Positions 38,398 through 47,516 of a stretch of 64,000 nucleotides of DNA are shown piece by piece (the first letter of the stretch is position 1; each line of letters starts with the position of its first letter). A program made the translations under genes and the position numbers. Source of the stretch: Fuerstiella sp. GTDB taxonomy: Bacteria; Planctomycetota; Planctomycetia; Planctomycetales; Planctomycetaceae. The stretch covers positions 42,249 through 106,248 of the forward strand of contig JAQWOH010000014.1 of the NCBI GenBank assembly GCA_029245955.1. Direction: 5' to 3'. Under the pieces are notes generated by a model. That model saw only the letters and a list, made by a program, of their open reading frames with translations. It ran no database searches and was not told the DNA's origin.

Positions 38398-39590
38398 TGA
38401 ATAGGGGCGTGGTTTTGGCAAACGGGATGTCATAGATTGCAAGGAATCGGTTCAATCGGTTCGGAACCTTCCAGTTTGAGACAGGCATGAAGCCCAAATC
38501 TCGTTCGGAAACCAGTCAGCTCGATCTTTTTCAGACGCAGTTCGATCAGCTGCTGTATCTCAGCCATCCGCTGTGTGTACTTGCTCGGTAAATTGACTGG
38601 CAACGGTTCGGCGTTGCCTTCGCTGGTTGCTATTGCCCCGACACGGGAGCCCCGGGAAAAGACATTCGCCTGTTGGTGGGGCTGTATTATCTCAAGCCCA
38701 CGTTCAATGAATCGTGGCGTGAAGCTGCGTCAGACGTACCGTCGAGTCGCGAAGAAAGCGGTAATCATGGTGGGCCGTTACGCTCATGCAAAGCAGTTCA
38801 GACGAATGCGAAATCGATTGCGGAAGCTGAGGACATGGCTGGGTCGCGTCTTCCGTGACCTGCGTCGAAAAGTGCCTCGTCCTGATTTTTCCGTCAGCGA
38901 ACTGCTGAGACTTTGCGAACTGCTTCACGCTCAGCAAAGCACAGATAAGAAAAAGCTGTACAGCCTGCACGAACCGGCGTGATGTGCATCAGCAAAGGCA
39001 CGGCTCATAAACGCTATGAGGTCGGATAGAGGTTTCGGCCTCGACGACGAACCGTGGCAACTGGATTGTCGGTGTGAACCTGTGTCGAGCCAATCTCTAC
39101 GACGGACACACGCTGGCGAAGCCGATCGCTACGCTCCAACGGATTACTCGCGTGAGCGTAACGGATGCCTTCGTCGACAAAGGCTATCGCGGCAACGACC
39201 ACAAAGGATTCGCCACCATTCACATCTCGAGGAGCAGTTCCAGGAGGCTGACCCGAACTTAGAAGAAGCGTCGCAAACGCCGCAGTGCCGTCGAGCCAAA
39301 GATCGGCCACCTGAAGACTGACAACCGAATGGGGCGATGTTCCCTTAAGGCGCTCAAAGGAAACTCAATTAACATCGTCCTCACTACTGGGGGATCCAAC
39401 TTACAGAAACTGTTGCGCGCCATTGCGCACACGCTGCTTTCCTGGCTCTGGAGTCGTACTGCGGGCGTACAAATGGAGCACTCTGACCAGCCGAACTCCG
39501 TCGTCACCGCGTACCGACGCTCGTCCGGCGATGCATCGACTAACAAAATACTTTTCTCCGCGCTCCGCCGGAGTTTTCAGTATCGACTGC
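38398..39590 (+). mobile_element. Relic of an IS5-type insertion sequence within the CocE-like gene
   Basis: Boundaries are inferred from where hydrolase homology stops and resumes; no terminal inverted repeats or target duplication could be found, so they are approximate. Inside is a fragmented transposase gene (listed separately). The element's insertion removed or displaced the middle of the hydrolase gene's last third. Because both host gene and element are broken, the insertion is old. Confidence 0.6.
38487..39465 (+). pseudogene. IS5-family transposase gene, fragmented
   Basis: Start 'MKPKSRSETSQLDLFQTQFDQLLYL' followed by 'HPLCVLARK', as in IS5-type DDE transposases. The sequence continues out of frame ('GKDIRLLVGLYYLKPTFNESW'), then jumps to 'GVKLRQTYRRVAKKAVIMVGRYAHAKQFRRMRNRLRKL' without the block normally between, an internal deletion. 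After a stop at ~38981 further pieces ('LYDGHTLAKPIATLQRIT', 'AFVDKGYRGNDHKGFATIH', 'AVEPKIGHLKTDNRMGR', 'NIVLTTGGSNLQKLLRA') are in other frames. Order agrees with a complete transposase. It cannot be active. Confidence 0.8.
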
Positions 39591-40284
39591 TTAGCATCGA
39601 TAAGCCGGACACATCAGCCACTGACACATTTAAATACGACCCCGGGAATCCGACACCCACAGCGGGAGGCAACAACCTGTCCGGAGCGCCGGCCGGACCA
39701 TTTGATCAGGCGAGCGTCGAACAGCGTGAAGATGTGCTTGTATCTACTTCCGCTGCTCTGAGTGAAGCGACGGAAGTCACCGGTCCCGTTCAGATGATTC
39801 TCTATGCCGCCTCGTCGGCTGTCGATACGATTTTCGCAGCCAAGTGGGTGGACGTGCATCCTGACGGAAAAGCCTACAATCTCTGTGACGGCATCATTCC
39901 CGCACGCTGGCGTAAGTCGTGTACGAAGCCCGAGCTGATTGAACGGGGCGAAACCTATCGCTATGAACCTGCCATGTGGGTGACCAGCAACCTTTTCAAA
40001 CCCGGACAGCGTATTCGTGTGGAGGTGTCCAACAGGAACCGTCCCCAATTCGACAGGAATCCGAATTCCGGACTGCCTTTCGGCACGGACACCTGCAGCG
40101 CGCGACGCAGACCATTTTCCATGGAGCCGAGCGAGCTTCGCACCTTCTATTACCGGTCATTTCCCGTTGATTACCGTGGAATCACCAGCCGAAGGACGCT
40201 GTCTGACTGGCAATAAAGGCGATTGCAGGCAGCTTCTTCGAAGTGAAGCTCGACTACAGCCGGCGATGCGTTCTAAAATAGGGC

Positions 40285-43200
40285 ATGCATCGAAGGCTGA
40301 TCAAACCGTCTGTATTTCTCTGCCTGATCGCTTTTTCAGCTGACTCCGGTCGGGCTGACGAATCGTATTATGTTCGCCACATTCGCCCGCTGTTAGAGGA
40401 ACGCTGTTACGCGTGTCACGGGGCATTAAAGCAGGACGCCGGGCTGAGGCTGGACACAGGCGCGCTGCTGAGAAAAGGAAGTGAGAACGGCCCTGTCATC
40501 AATGTCTCAGCAGTCGACGAATCTCCGCTGCTGGATCGCCTGTCGTCTGACGACGACGATTACCGAATGCCACCTGACGGCAAACCTCTGTCTGCCGACG
40601 AGCTGCTGCATTTTCGCGCATGGCTGGCGGCGGGAGCCGTTTCTCCAGTGGACGAAAACCCCGAACCCGCTCCGTCTGAGCACTGGGCGTTTTGTCGTCC
40701 TGTTCGGCCCGTCGTGCCCGTGATCATGGATGACGACTGGTCAGTCAATGCCATTGATCGGTTCATCCGCCGGCAACACAAATCACTGGGCCTGACACCG
40801 GCAGCAGACGCGTCGGCGGAGCATCTGCTGCGGCGCGTGACTCTGGACCTGATTGGTATTCCACCAACACCTGAGCAGGTTCAACTGTTTGTTGTGGACC
40901 CGACCCCGGAACACTATGAACGGATCGTCGATGGATTACTTGCGTCACCGCATTATGGCGAACGTTGGGGCCGGCATTGGATGGATGTCTGGCGTTATTC
41001 GGATTGGTATGGCCGTCGTCAGCAGAATGACGTCCGCAACAGTGCACCGCAGATTTGGCGATGGCGCGACTGGATCGTGAAATCGTTGAACGACGACAAG
41101 AGTTATGCCCGTATGATTCAGGAAATGCTGGCGGCCGATGAAATCGCCCCCGACGACGACGCCACGTGGGCGGCGACCGGCTATCTCATACGCAGTTATT
41201 ATTCGTTGAATCCGAACGAATGGATGCGGCACAACGTGGAATACACCGGCAAGGCATTTCTGGGGCTTACGTTCAATTGCGCTCATTGTCACGACCACAA
41301 GTACGACCCGATCACTCAGGACGACTATTTTCGTATGCGTGCCTTCTTCGAGCCGATGGGCATTCGGCAGGATCGGGTTGTTGGTGAGCCGGAGCCCCCG
41401 CCATTTGAGCCTTACAAATACTCCGGGTCTCGCAAAGTGGTTCGTAGCGGCATGGTGCGGATCTTCGATGAAAGGCCGGCAGCTGAGACATGGTTTTACA
41501 CGGGGGGCGATGAACGTAATAAGGTCACGGATCGTGGCAGTATCGCTCCTGGCGTGCCCTCGTTTCTGGGTCTCCCGTTCGGCGATATCGCTCCAGTCGA
41601 ATTGCCCATGTCGGGCTGGTACCCGGGGTCCCGCAGTCATTTGCAGCAGTCCCTGGTTGACCAGGCCGCTGCGGAAGTCCGGGCTGCTAAGACGGCACTC
41701 GCCGTTGCCTTCGATGCCGACACTGACACCACGTCGTTGGTCGCCGACGTAAGGAAGGCACAGTCAGTCTTCGATACGCGGTTCGGGGCAGCGATCGAGG
41801 CCGGAGAACAGGGTGCCCTGGCGGGCCGGCAGTCTTTGCTGATGCACGCGTCCACTGGTCGACGCATTGTTCAACATGAACTGCCTGACCTGAAAGGCAT
41901 TCCGGAAGGCACGACCATCGGGTTTAAGCTCAGCATTCTCACAGACAGCCATTTCAACTTTCAGCTGGCGCGGGACACATCCAAAGGTCTGACGGCACTT
42001 TATGTCGGATTCGTTGAGGGAGAAATTACGGCTTATCGGCCGGGCAGTTTTACGCGATTTGTTGTTGGCCGATATCCGCACGACAATGCACCGCGAACAC
42101 TGCTGGTCGCTCTTTCACTCAGCCCGGTCGAAGACGTAGCAATGCTCCGAGTTGACACCGTTGCTGGTGATGTTCGAACGTCCCTTGTGTCCGGCGTTCC
42201 AATTGCGTTGAATGGCTGGGATCCGTCAAAACATCGGCACCAGCCATTTACTCTGGATTGCCGTTCGGGAACAAAGGTGCTGATCGATGATGTGAATGTG
42301 ACGGCCGGAAACCAGACCTGGCACTGGGATTTTGAACCGGCCGATTTCACAGACGGGCAGAGCATCGCGGGCGTTCAGGGTTGGACAGTGCATCCTCAGT
42401 CTTCTGGATCTGCGACTTCTATCACGTCCGCAATTGCCGGGTGCCTGTCTGCTCAGGCTGAACACGAGAGACTTCTGGCAGCCAAAGCCGCGTTGGCTGC
42501 GGCTGGTTCTCACGTTCGGGCAGCCACCCTGAGACTGGAGGCGGCAACAGCGAATTCCGTCAGCACGGGAGCCACCATTGCCGCAGACAATGCGGTTCGA
42601 GAGGGCGCCGCAGCCGACGTCGTTGAGACCCTTTCGCGAGCAGCGTATTCTTCGCAGCTGGTCGCTCGCACAACAGACGCGCGATGGCGTATTTTGAATA
42701 CGGAAAGGGCGCTGGCTACGGAGCGATCAGTGTCTGATGAAGCGACACAGAAGCAAGCGTTGATACAGGAACTGAAAAAGAAACAGGGAGCAGCATACGC
42801 GGAGCTGAACGCGGTCACGCAACAATCGAACGACACTCCGGAGTCGGTGGAGTACGAGCGTCTGAGTCCTGTGACATCACCGCAGAGTACGGGACGGCGC
42901 AGTGCTTTGGCGGCGTGGATAACACATCCGGATAATCCACTCACGCCGCGAGTGGCCGTCAATCATATATGGCTGCGTCATTTCCATTCGCCGCTGGTGG
43001 AGAGCATTTATGACTTTGGGCGTAACGGAAAACAGCCGACTCAACCGCAACTGCTGGACTGGCTGGCTGTGGAACTGTCGGAACACAACTGGAGCATGAA
43101 GCACATTCATCGGCTGATCGTGAGCAGTCGTACCTATCGCACGAGTTCCTCAAGTCGAGGTCTGTCGGCCAATATTTCGCTGGACGGCGAAAACCTTCAT

Positions 43201-43719
43201 CTGTGGCGAATGAATGCCGGACGGATGGAGGCCGAAGTTGTACGGGACAGTGTCCTGTCTGTGGCTGGACTGCTGGACGCGGCTGTCGGTGGCGAAGTTC
43301 GTCCGAATACGGAAGCTATGACGACCTGCAGACGCAGCCTTTACTACGAAGTCTATCCTGAGAGCGGGGGAAACAATGCGGTCGCCGAAGTCTTTGATGC
43401 ACCAGACCCTGGAGAGTGTTTTCGCAGAACCAGCACTGTGGTACCACAACAGGCGTTGGCGCTAAGTAACAGCGATTTAATTCATTCCTCCGCCAGAAAG
43501 ACAGCGCAGCTGATCTTCGAAACGGCGGCAGACGATCATGGACGTTTTGTGAACCAGGCATTCCGCCGTGTCCTGTCCAGGCTGCCGAATGAGCGTGAGT
43601 ACGTCGCCGCCATTCGGTTCCTTCAGCAACAGCATCGTTCAGCTGATTCGGCTGAGTCTGCGGGTGAAAGTCTTGTCCGCGTGCTGTTCAACCACAACGA
43701 TTTCGTGACTGTTCGATAG
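40285..43719 (+). CDS. PSCyt1-DUF1549-DUF1553 planctomycete cytochrome protein
   Basis: A 1144-residue exported protein with the standard planctomycete domain order. Signal peptide (1-23); PSCyt1 haem-like domain with 'CYACHG' (Cys 41) and 'DDYRMPPDGKPLSADELLHFRAWL'; DUF1549 (~155-360, 'ERWGRHWMDVWRYSDWYG', 'KAFLGLTFNCAHCHDHKYDPI', a second CxxCH at ~331); a central jelly-roll-like insert with 'GVQGWTVHPQSSGS' and a coiled-coil segment (~715-845); and DUF1553 from ~872 ('AWITHPDNPLTPRVAVNHIWLRHF...DWLAVELSEHNWSMKHIHRLIVSS'). These proteins are almost always paired with a DUF1501 protein, as here (10 bases downstream). Activity undetermined in the family. Confidence 0.93.
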   Translation: MHRRLIKPSVFLCLIAFSADSGRADESYYVRHIRPLLEERCYACHGALKQDAGLRLDTGALLRKGSENGPVINVSAVDESPLLDRLSSDDDDYRMPPDGKPLSADELLHFRAWLAAGAVSPVDENPEPAPSEHWAFCRPVRPVVPVIMDDDWSVNAIDRFIRRQHKSLGLTPAADASAEHLLRRVTLDLIGIPPTPEQVQLFVVDPTPEHYERIVDGLLASPHYGERWGRHWMDVWRYSDWYGRRQQNDVRNSAPQIWRWRDWIVKSLNDDKSYARMIQEMLAADEIAPDDDATWAATGYLIRSYYSLNPNEWMRHNVEYTGKAFLGLTFNCAHCHDHKYDPITQDDYFRMRAFFEPMGIRQDRVVGEPEPPPFEPYKYSGSRKVVRSGMVRIFDERPAAETWFYTGGDERNKVTDRGSIAPGVPSFLGLPFGDIAPVELPMSGWYPGSRSHLQQSLVDQAAAEVRAAKTALAVAFDADTDTTSLVADVRKAQSVFDTRFGAAIEAGEQGALAGRQSLLMHASTGRRIVQHELPDLKGIPEGTTIGFKLSILTDSHFNFQLARDTSKGLTALYVGFVEGEITAYRPGSFTRFVVGRYPHDNAPRTLLVALSLSPVEDVAMLRVDTVAGDVRTSLVSGVPIALNGWDPSKHRHQPFTLDCRSGTKVLIDDVNVTAGNQTWHWDFEPADFTDGQSIAGVQGWTVHPQSSGSATSITSAIAGCLSAQAEHERLLAAKAALAAAGSHVRAATLRLEAATANSVSTGATIAADNAVREGAAADVVETLSRAAYSSQLVARTTDARWRILNTERALATERSVSDEATQKQALIQELKKKQGAAYAELNAVTQQSNDTPESVEYERLSPVTSPQSTGRRSALAAWITHPDNPLTPRVAVNHIWLRHFHSPLVESIYDFGRNGKQPTQPQLLDWLAVELSEHNWSMKHIHRLIVSSRTYRTSSSSRGLSANISLDGENLHLWRMNAGRMEAEVVRDSVLSVAGLLDAAVGGEVRPNTEAMTTCRRSLYYEVYPESGGNNAVAEVFDAPDPGECFRRTSTVVPQQALALSNSDLIHSSARKTAQLIFETAADDHGRFVNQAFRRVLSRLPNEREYVAAIRFLQQQHRSADSAESAGESLVRVLFNHNDFVTVR

Positions 43720-43729
43720 AGAGACGGCA

Positions 43730-45172
43730 ATGATACTTCGTCGCAGATTCATGGCCGACTCCGGAATGGGTTTCGCGGGACTGGCTGCCGGTGCCATGCT
43801 GGCCACGGACGGTGTTGCCCGCGGCGATCATGTCGCCGGACAGCACCATTTCGCACCCCGGGCAAAGTCAGTGATCTGGGTGTTTCTGTCCGGCGGCTAC
43901 AGCCATATGGAGACGTTCGATCCGAAACCCGCGTTGGATAGGTATGCAGGGATGTCCTACGCCGACACTCCCTATCCGAATCCCGTCGATTCACCACTGC
44001 ACCGGAAACGTTTCCGCAGTGTTCCAGCGGAAGAAATTAACGTACGAGACGTGTACCCGAAGATCTTCCCGATGCAGGTTGGCTTTCGCCAGCGGGGAGA
44101 CTGTGGCGTTGCCATCACTGATTGGTGGCCTCACCTGGCTGACTGTGTTGACGATATCAGTTTTGTGAGGAACATGTGGACAACAGACAATGACCACGCG
44201 GCTGAAAATCAAATTCACACCGGTCGGCATCGCCTGGATGAGCCTCAGCCCAGCATCGGTGCGTGGGCTCATTACGGTCTGGGCTCAATGAATGAGAATC
44301 TGCCGCGTTTTGTGGTGCTGGGCGGACCAACTCGTGCCGACACGCGTGCGTCTATTGACGCCAACTATCTGGGACCGCAGCACGCCGGTGTGCCACTGCA
44401 GCTGGATCCTCAGAATCCATTGACATTTGGCGCCCGTCAGGCCGGGCATTCGGCTGCACAGCAGACAGACGAATTCCGCTTCGTCAACGAACTGAATCGG
44501 CTCACGGCCCAAGAATTTCCGGACGATGAACAGCTTCAGGCGCGAATCAAATCATACGAGCTGGCATATCGGATGCAGTCTGCTGTGCCGGAGGCCGTTG
44601 ATATGGCAGCCGAAACCGCCCAAACGTCTGAGCTCTACGGAATCAACGAAGCCCACAGCAAGGTGGCCGGGCGACGGCTTCTGGCCGCCCGCCGCATGGT
44701 CGAACGCGGCGTGCGATTTGTGCAGGTCTTCCCGTCAGCCTACGGCACCTGGGATTCTCATCAGAAATTGAGAGAAAATCACTCTAAGATGTGTGGTTCC
44801 GTGGATAAGCCGATTGCCGGTCTGCTGAAGGACCTGAAACAGCGGGGGCTGATGGAAGACGTAGCGGTTGTCTTCTGTACAGAATTCGGACGAACTCCCG
44901 GTCTGGAAGAACGTTCAGGGGGGGCGACCGGTCGTGATCATCATCCGAACGGTTTCACAGTCTGGCTGGCCGGAGCCGGAATTAAAAGAGGCCATATCCA
45001 CGGTGCCACCGACGAACTGGGCTATCATGCACTCGGGGAAGGGCACTACGTCACTGACCTGCACGCCACTGTCCTGCATCTGCTGGGCCTCGACAACACC
45101 AGGCTTGAGGTTCCCGGGCGCAAACGTCTGGATATTGATCGGGGCAACGTGATCTCCGACATTCTGGCATAA
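43730..45172 (+). CDS. DUF1501 family protein
   Basis: A 480-residue protein of the DUF1501 (sulfatase-superfamily-like) family. Begins 'MILRRRFMADSGMGFAGLAAGAML', a Tat-type signal; then 'SVIWVFLSGGYSHMETFDPKPAL', 'NMWTTDNDHAAENQIHTGRH', 'PSIGAWAHYGLGSMNENLPRFVVL', 'GVRFVQVFPSAYGTWDSHQ' and 'DVAVVFCTEFGRTPG...GRDHHPNGFTVWLAGAGIKRGHIHGATDELGY', the characteristic metal-ligand and loop blocks. Follows the DUF1549/DUF1553 gene by 10 bases, so it is in the same operon. Function unknown; the pair is a hallmark of planctomycetes and is proposed to work in sugar breakdown. Confidence 0.95.
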   Translation: MILRRRFMADSGMGFAGLAAGAMLATDGVARGDHVAGQHHFAPRAKSVIWVFLSGGYSHMETFDPKPALDRYAGMSYADTPYPNPVDSPLHRKRFRSVPAEEINVRDVYPKIFPMQVGFRQRGDCGVAITDWWPHLADCVDDISFVRNMWTTDNDHAAENQIHTGRHRLDEPQPSIGAWAHYGLGSMNENLPRFVVLGGPTRADTRASIDANYLGPQHAGVPLQLDPQNPLTFGARQAGHSAAQQTDEFRFVNELNRLTAQEFPDDEQLQARIKSYELAYRMQSAVPEAVDMAAETAQTSELYGINEAHSKVAGRRLLAARRMVERGVRFVQVFPSAYGTWDSHQKLRENHSKMCGSVDKPIAGLLKDLKQRGLMEDVAVVFCTEFGRTPGLEERSGGATGRDHHPNGFTVWLAGAGIKRGHIHGATDELGYHALGEGHYVTDLHATVLHLLGLDNTRLEVPGRKRLDIDRGNVISDILA

Positions 45173-45853
45173 TTTTCTTTCAATACGCAGACTGCCGTCG
45201 AACGTTGCCCTGCAGCGTTTCGCGCTGACTTGCAGCCGTCAAGAACGATTTTCGATGGCCGTTTGCTTGCTCGGATGAGTCAGGGTGGTTTATGACAACA
45301 GGTTAAGTGTGTGGAAGCCGGATAAAGCACGGGCGTCAAGTCTGACTCAGGACGTTCAGCGAACGGCAGACGGTGAGCACGCTTTCCGTCATGTGCGTCG
45401 GCAGTGTCAGTGGTGATGACGAGAATTCGGTGACCGGGTCGCCGGGCGCCGGCGACAGATGAAGTGGATCGTGACATCCAGGACGGCCCACTCCGTAATC
45501 ACCAACAAGCGCCTCCGGGGAAGGGATTCGTTCAGGTAACTGAAATATTTATCGTCTCCGATGAACAGGTGATTCTGTTCCGTGACGAGGTCGGCCGTCC
45601 CGAACTGTGCTTGCTTTTTGTTCAGCGATTCTCACAGCGGACCATCGCCAGGGCGGCTCACGTATACCGCCGCCTGCCACGTGTTATCCGGAGTTTTTCG
45701 GTCGTTGTTGCACCATGAGGCACAACAACGGCGGCTCGCTTCTGAATTGGCGTTTGGACGTTTGTGACAGGTATTTGAAGAGGGAGATCAGCCTGAAAAC
45801 TCGCTCCTTCGCGATCATGGTTCAGGTCGGATCTGAGTTTTCGAATAATACCC
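45173..45853. other. Intergenic stretch, nothing recognised
   Basis: About 680 bases between the DUF1501 gene and the csrA promoter. Short frames on both strands are not protein-like. No hairpin with a T-run follows the DUF1501 stop; only a 5-bp stem (CAGCG/CGCTG, 45213-45227) was seen. Confidence 0.4.
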
Positions 45854-45881
45854 TTGGCAAGCATCAACCATCTGATACACT
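45854..45881 (+). promoter_or_regulatory. Candidate sigma70-type promoter of the csrA-repressor operon
   Basis: TTGGCA (45854-45859), 16 bases, then TACACT (45876-45881). Both boxes match the consensus at four of six positions. Transcription would begin about 45888, inside the palindrome described next, and csrA starts 54 bases later behind AAAGGAGG. Confidence 0.5.
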
Positions 45882-45885
45882 TCCG

Positions 45886-45907
45886 GTGTTGTGTATTGTC
45901 ACAACAC
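45886..45907. promoter_or_regulatory. Palindrome at the predicted start of transcription (candidate operator)
   Basis: GTGTTGTG (45886-45893) and CACAACAC (45900-45907) are exact reverse complements separated by six bases, giving a 22-base dyad. It overlaps the predicted +1 position and lies 34 bases before csrA. XRE/S24-type repressors bind such dyads near their own promoters, so autorepression by the downstream regulator is a reasonable inference. Confidence 0.55.
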
Positions 45908-45941
45908 TACATGAAGTGATTAAGCTGTAAAGGAGGTTGAT

Positions 45942-46139
45942 ATGCTGAACCTGAAAAGACGGGCCGGAGAGTGCATCGTTATCAACGAGCAAACAGTGAT
46001 CCGGATTCTGAGGACTGGGCCCGGGGGTTGCCAGATCGGTATCGAAGCGCCACAGTCGGAACACATTCGAAGGGGAGAAATTGCGCCGGAGTCGGAGCAG
46101 ATTATGAGAGAAACTGCAGAAGCAATCGGAGTCGTGTAA
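45942..46139 (+). CDS. csrA: CsrA/RsmA-family post-transcriptional regulator
   Basis: A 65-residue dimeric RNA-binding protein that binds GGA motifs in mRNA leaders. Recognised by 'MLNLKRRAGECIVINE' and 'RIGIEAP'-type core ('CQIGIEAPQSEHIRRGEIAPE'). Some conserved positions differ from the Gram-negative consensus (MLxLTRRxGExIxIG): here K5 replaces Thr and E10 is followed by Cys. Start ATG 45942 has an exceptionally good ribosome-binding site, AAAGGAGG (45930-45937). Its TAA overlaps the next gene's ATG by one base (TAATG), so the two are probably translated together. csrA next to a repressor gene is not an arrangement I know from the model species. Confidence 0.88.
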   Translation: MLNLKRRAGECIVINEQTVIRILRTGPGGCQIGIEAPQSEHIRRGEIAPESEQIMRETAEAIGVV

Positions 46140-46726
46140 TGGGCGAGATCGGACAAATGCTGCGAGAACTGCGAAAATCACGCGACGTCACGCTACGCGC
46201 TCTGGCGGAAGAGGTTGGCATTCATTTTTCGTCAATTTCGAACATTGAAAATGGCAAAGAGCGGTGCGGGGAAGAAACGCTGACGAAGATCGCAGAAGCA
46301 CTCGGAGCGGACGTGGACTTGATGCTGGGCGAAGCCGGTCACCGAGCTCTGCCATATCGTGTCCTGGGGAATATTGCTGCGGGGACACCGATTGAGGCAA
46401 TTGAGAACGTAGAAACCTTCGACTTGTCATTGGTCTTTGATCCCCGAGACCATTACATGCTGAAGGTACGAGGCGATTCTATGATTCTTGATGGTATTAA
46501 CGATGGAGACATGGCCATCGTAAAACACGGGAGGAAAGCCCGGAACGGTCAGACCATCGTAGCCGTCGTTGACGGAGGTGAAGCCACGTTGAAGAGGTAC
46601 GTCCGAAAGGATCGACTTGTCGTGCTGAGTCCGGCCAACAGAAAACTGAAGGCAAAGACATATCCTGCCGCAAAAGTTGAGATTCGTGGCGTGCTGGTCG
46701 GTGTCGTGCGGACAAGTGTCGAATAG
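46139..46726 (+). CDS. XRE-type helix-turn-helix / S24 (LexA/CI-like) repressor
   Basis: A 195-residue protein: N-terminal XRE helix-turn-helix (residues ~3-62, 'LRELRKSRDVTLRALAEEVGIHFSSISNIENGKER') and C-terminal S24 self-cleavage domain. The cleavage-type bond is visible as 'GNIAAGTPIEA' (Ala-Gly, as in LexA/CI); the catalytic serine is in 'GDSMILDGINDGDMAIV' and the lysine in 'GGEATLKRYVRK'. So it should be a repressor that can inactivate itself during RecA-linked DNA damage, like phage CI-type proteins. Start at 46139 is fixed by the overlap with csrA's stop codon (TAATG); the upstream extension of the frame lies within csrA. Binding to the palindrome at 45886 is inferred. No phage genes surround it. 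Confidence 0.9.
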   Translation: MGEIGQMLRELRKSRDVTLRALAEEVGIHFSSISNIENGKERCGEETLTKIAEALGADVDLMLGEAGHRALPYRVLGNIAAGTPIEAIENVETFDLSLVFDPRDHYMLKVRGDSMILDGINDGDMAIVKHGRKARNGQTIVAVVDGGEATLKRYVRKDRLVVLSPANRKLKAKTYPAAKVEIRGVLVGVVRTSVE

Positions 46727-46797
46727 TGCATTTAGGAATGAACACAGTCCCGAAAGGCAAGGTGTTCTGCGAAAGTTGAATTGCCCAATTACTCTCA

Positions 46798-47469
46798 ATG
46801 GTATTGTCCGGGTGCCGGCAAGAAGTTCGTTCCGCGAACGCTGACTGGAACGCATCCTCATTTTTCTTGACCGAATTCATGGCCATTGCGCGAATCGTCG
46901 GGCGTTGTTCATCAGGCGTACAGGAGATCTGTTGTCGCGTGATGACTGATCTCCTGCCTTACGATTCTAGCGAACTTACACCATGTCTGATTCGGTCGAT
47001 TGGTCCTTCGCTGCTCGCGAAGGGGCACAATGAACTAGCCTCTTTCTACTTTCCGCACGCACAGTTGCCTGGCAACTATGGCCTTTCGTCCTTTGATTGT
47101 GAAATGCTGAGAAACCACGAATTAACTCAGCGTTTTACGACCGGGTTCAGCATCCGGCCGTTTCAGAGCGAACATCGAAAGAAATGCATTAACGCCCTCA
47201 GGCAACGGGTCCCAGTCCTCATGAATGGGGCATTGTCGGGGAAGGGGCGCGCCCGCGATTTTCGTGAACAATGCGACTCCGTGAGGTTCGGCAGAGTCCG
47301 AATCTCACATGACACCACTCGAGAAACTCAAGACGAGCCCGAGTGGTACGTTCGCCGATCTGTTGCAATTTACCTGGTTGATACTGCCAAGGAATTGCCG
47401 GGGATCGCATTTGACGTGTGTGGCCAATGGCTGGAAGACTTTTACACTCGCCTGACCCGGTACAAGTAA
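46798..47469 (+). CDS. Hypothetical protein downstream of the csrA-repressor operon
   Basis: Frame of 223 codons on the same strand as the repressor, 71 bases after it. I recognise no family. The most protein-like part begins at ATG 46942 ('MTDLLPYDSSELTPCLIRSIGPSLL...'), with CAGGAG about 12 bases upstream; starts at 46798 and 46879 have no good ribosome-binding site. The sequence is soluble, with several Cys and His but no clear metal pattern, and no membrane segment. Codon-use bias is weak. It may be a real third gene of the unit or a spurious frame. Confidence 0.4.
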   Translation: MVLSGCRQEVRSANADWNASSFFLTEFMAIARIVGRCSSGVQEICCRVMTDLLPYDSSELTPCLIRSIGPSLLAKGHNELASFYFPHAQLPGNYGLSSFDCEMLRNHELTQRFTTGFSIRPFQSEHRKKCINALRQRVPVLMNGALSGKGRARDFREQCDSVRFGRVRISHDTTRETQDEPEWYVRRSVAIYLVDTAKELPGIAFDVCGQWLEDFYTRLTRYK

Positions 47470-47516
47470 GGAAACGTCGCTGGAGCGTCCGCCATGTAGC
47501 AAAGATCGGCACGTCA

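Larger units (their letters stand above)
37203..40216 (+). pseudogene. CocE/NonD-family hydrolase gene, frameshifted and split by an insertion-sequence relic
   Basis: Pieces of one S15/CocE-type alpha/beta hydrolase in order: N-terminal 'FEANVMISTRDG' (37203 on), then in another frame 'RPKGDGPFPKILSRTPYGTGGQEQ' (~37380), a stop/frameshift near 37500, then 'AAEDGFDTPEWFGKQPWCNGRIGTAGGSYVGWTQWAAAPEGS' (catalytic Ser in GGSYVG intact) to ~38161. The next block, 'KWFDYWLRNQDTGVEEWPAFRIFVMGE', is followed by a one-base deletion near 38259 (GAAACA for GAAAACA), after which frame reads on to a stop at ~38393. The C-terminal domain resumes only after the IS relic ('DKPDTSATDTFKYDPGNPTPTAGG...LSDWQ', ~39598-40216). 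At least three lesions plus an insertion make it non-functional. Confidence 0.8.

Noticed and set aside
46139..46726. LexA itself
   Set aside because: The DNA-binding part is XRE-type rather than LexA's winged helix; only the S24 half is LexA-like.
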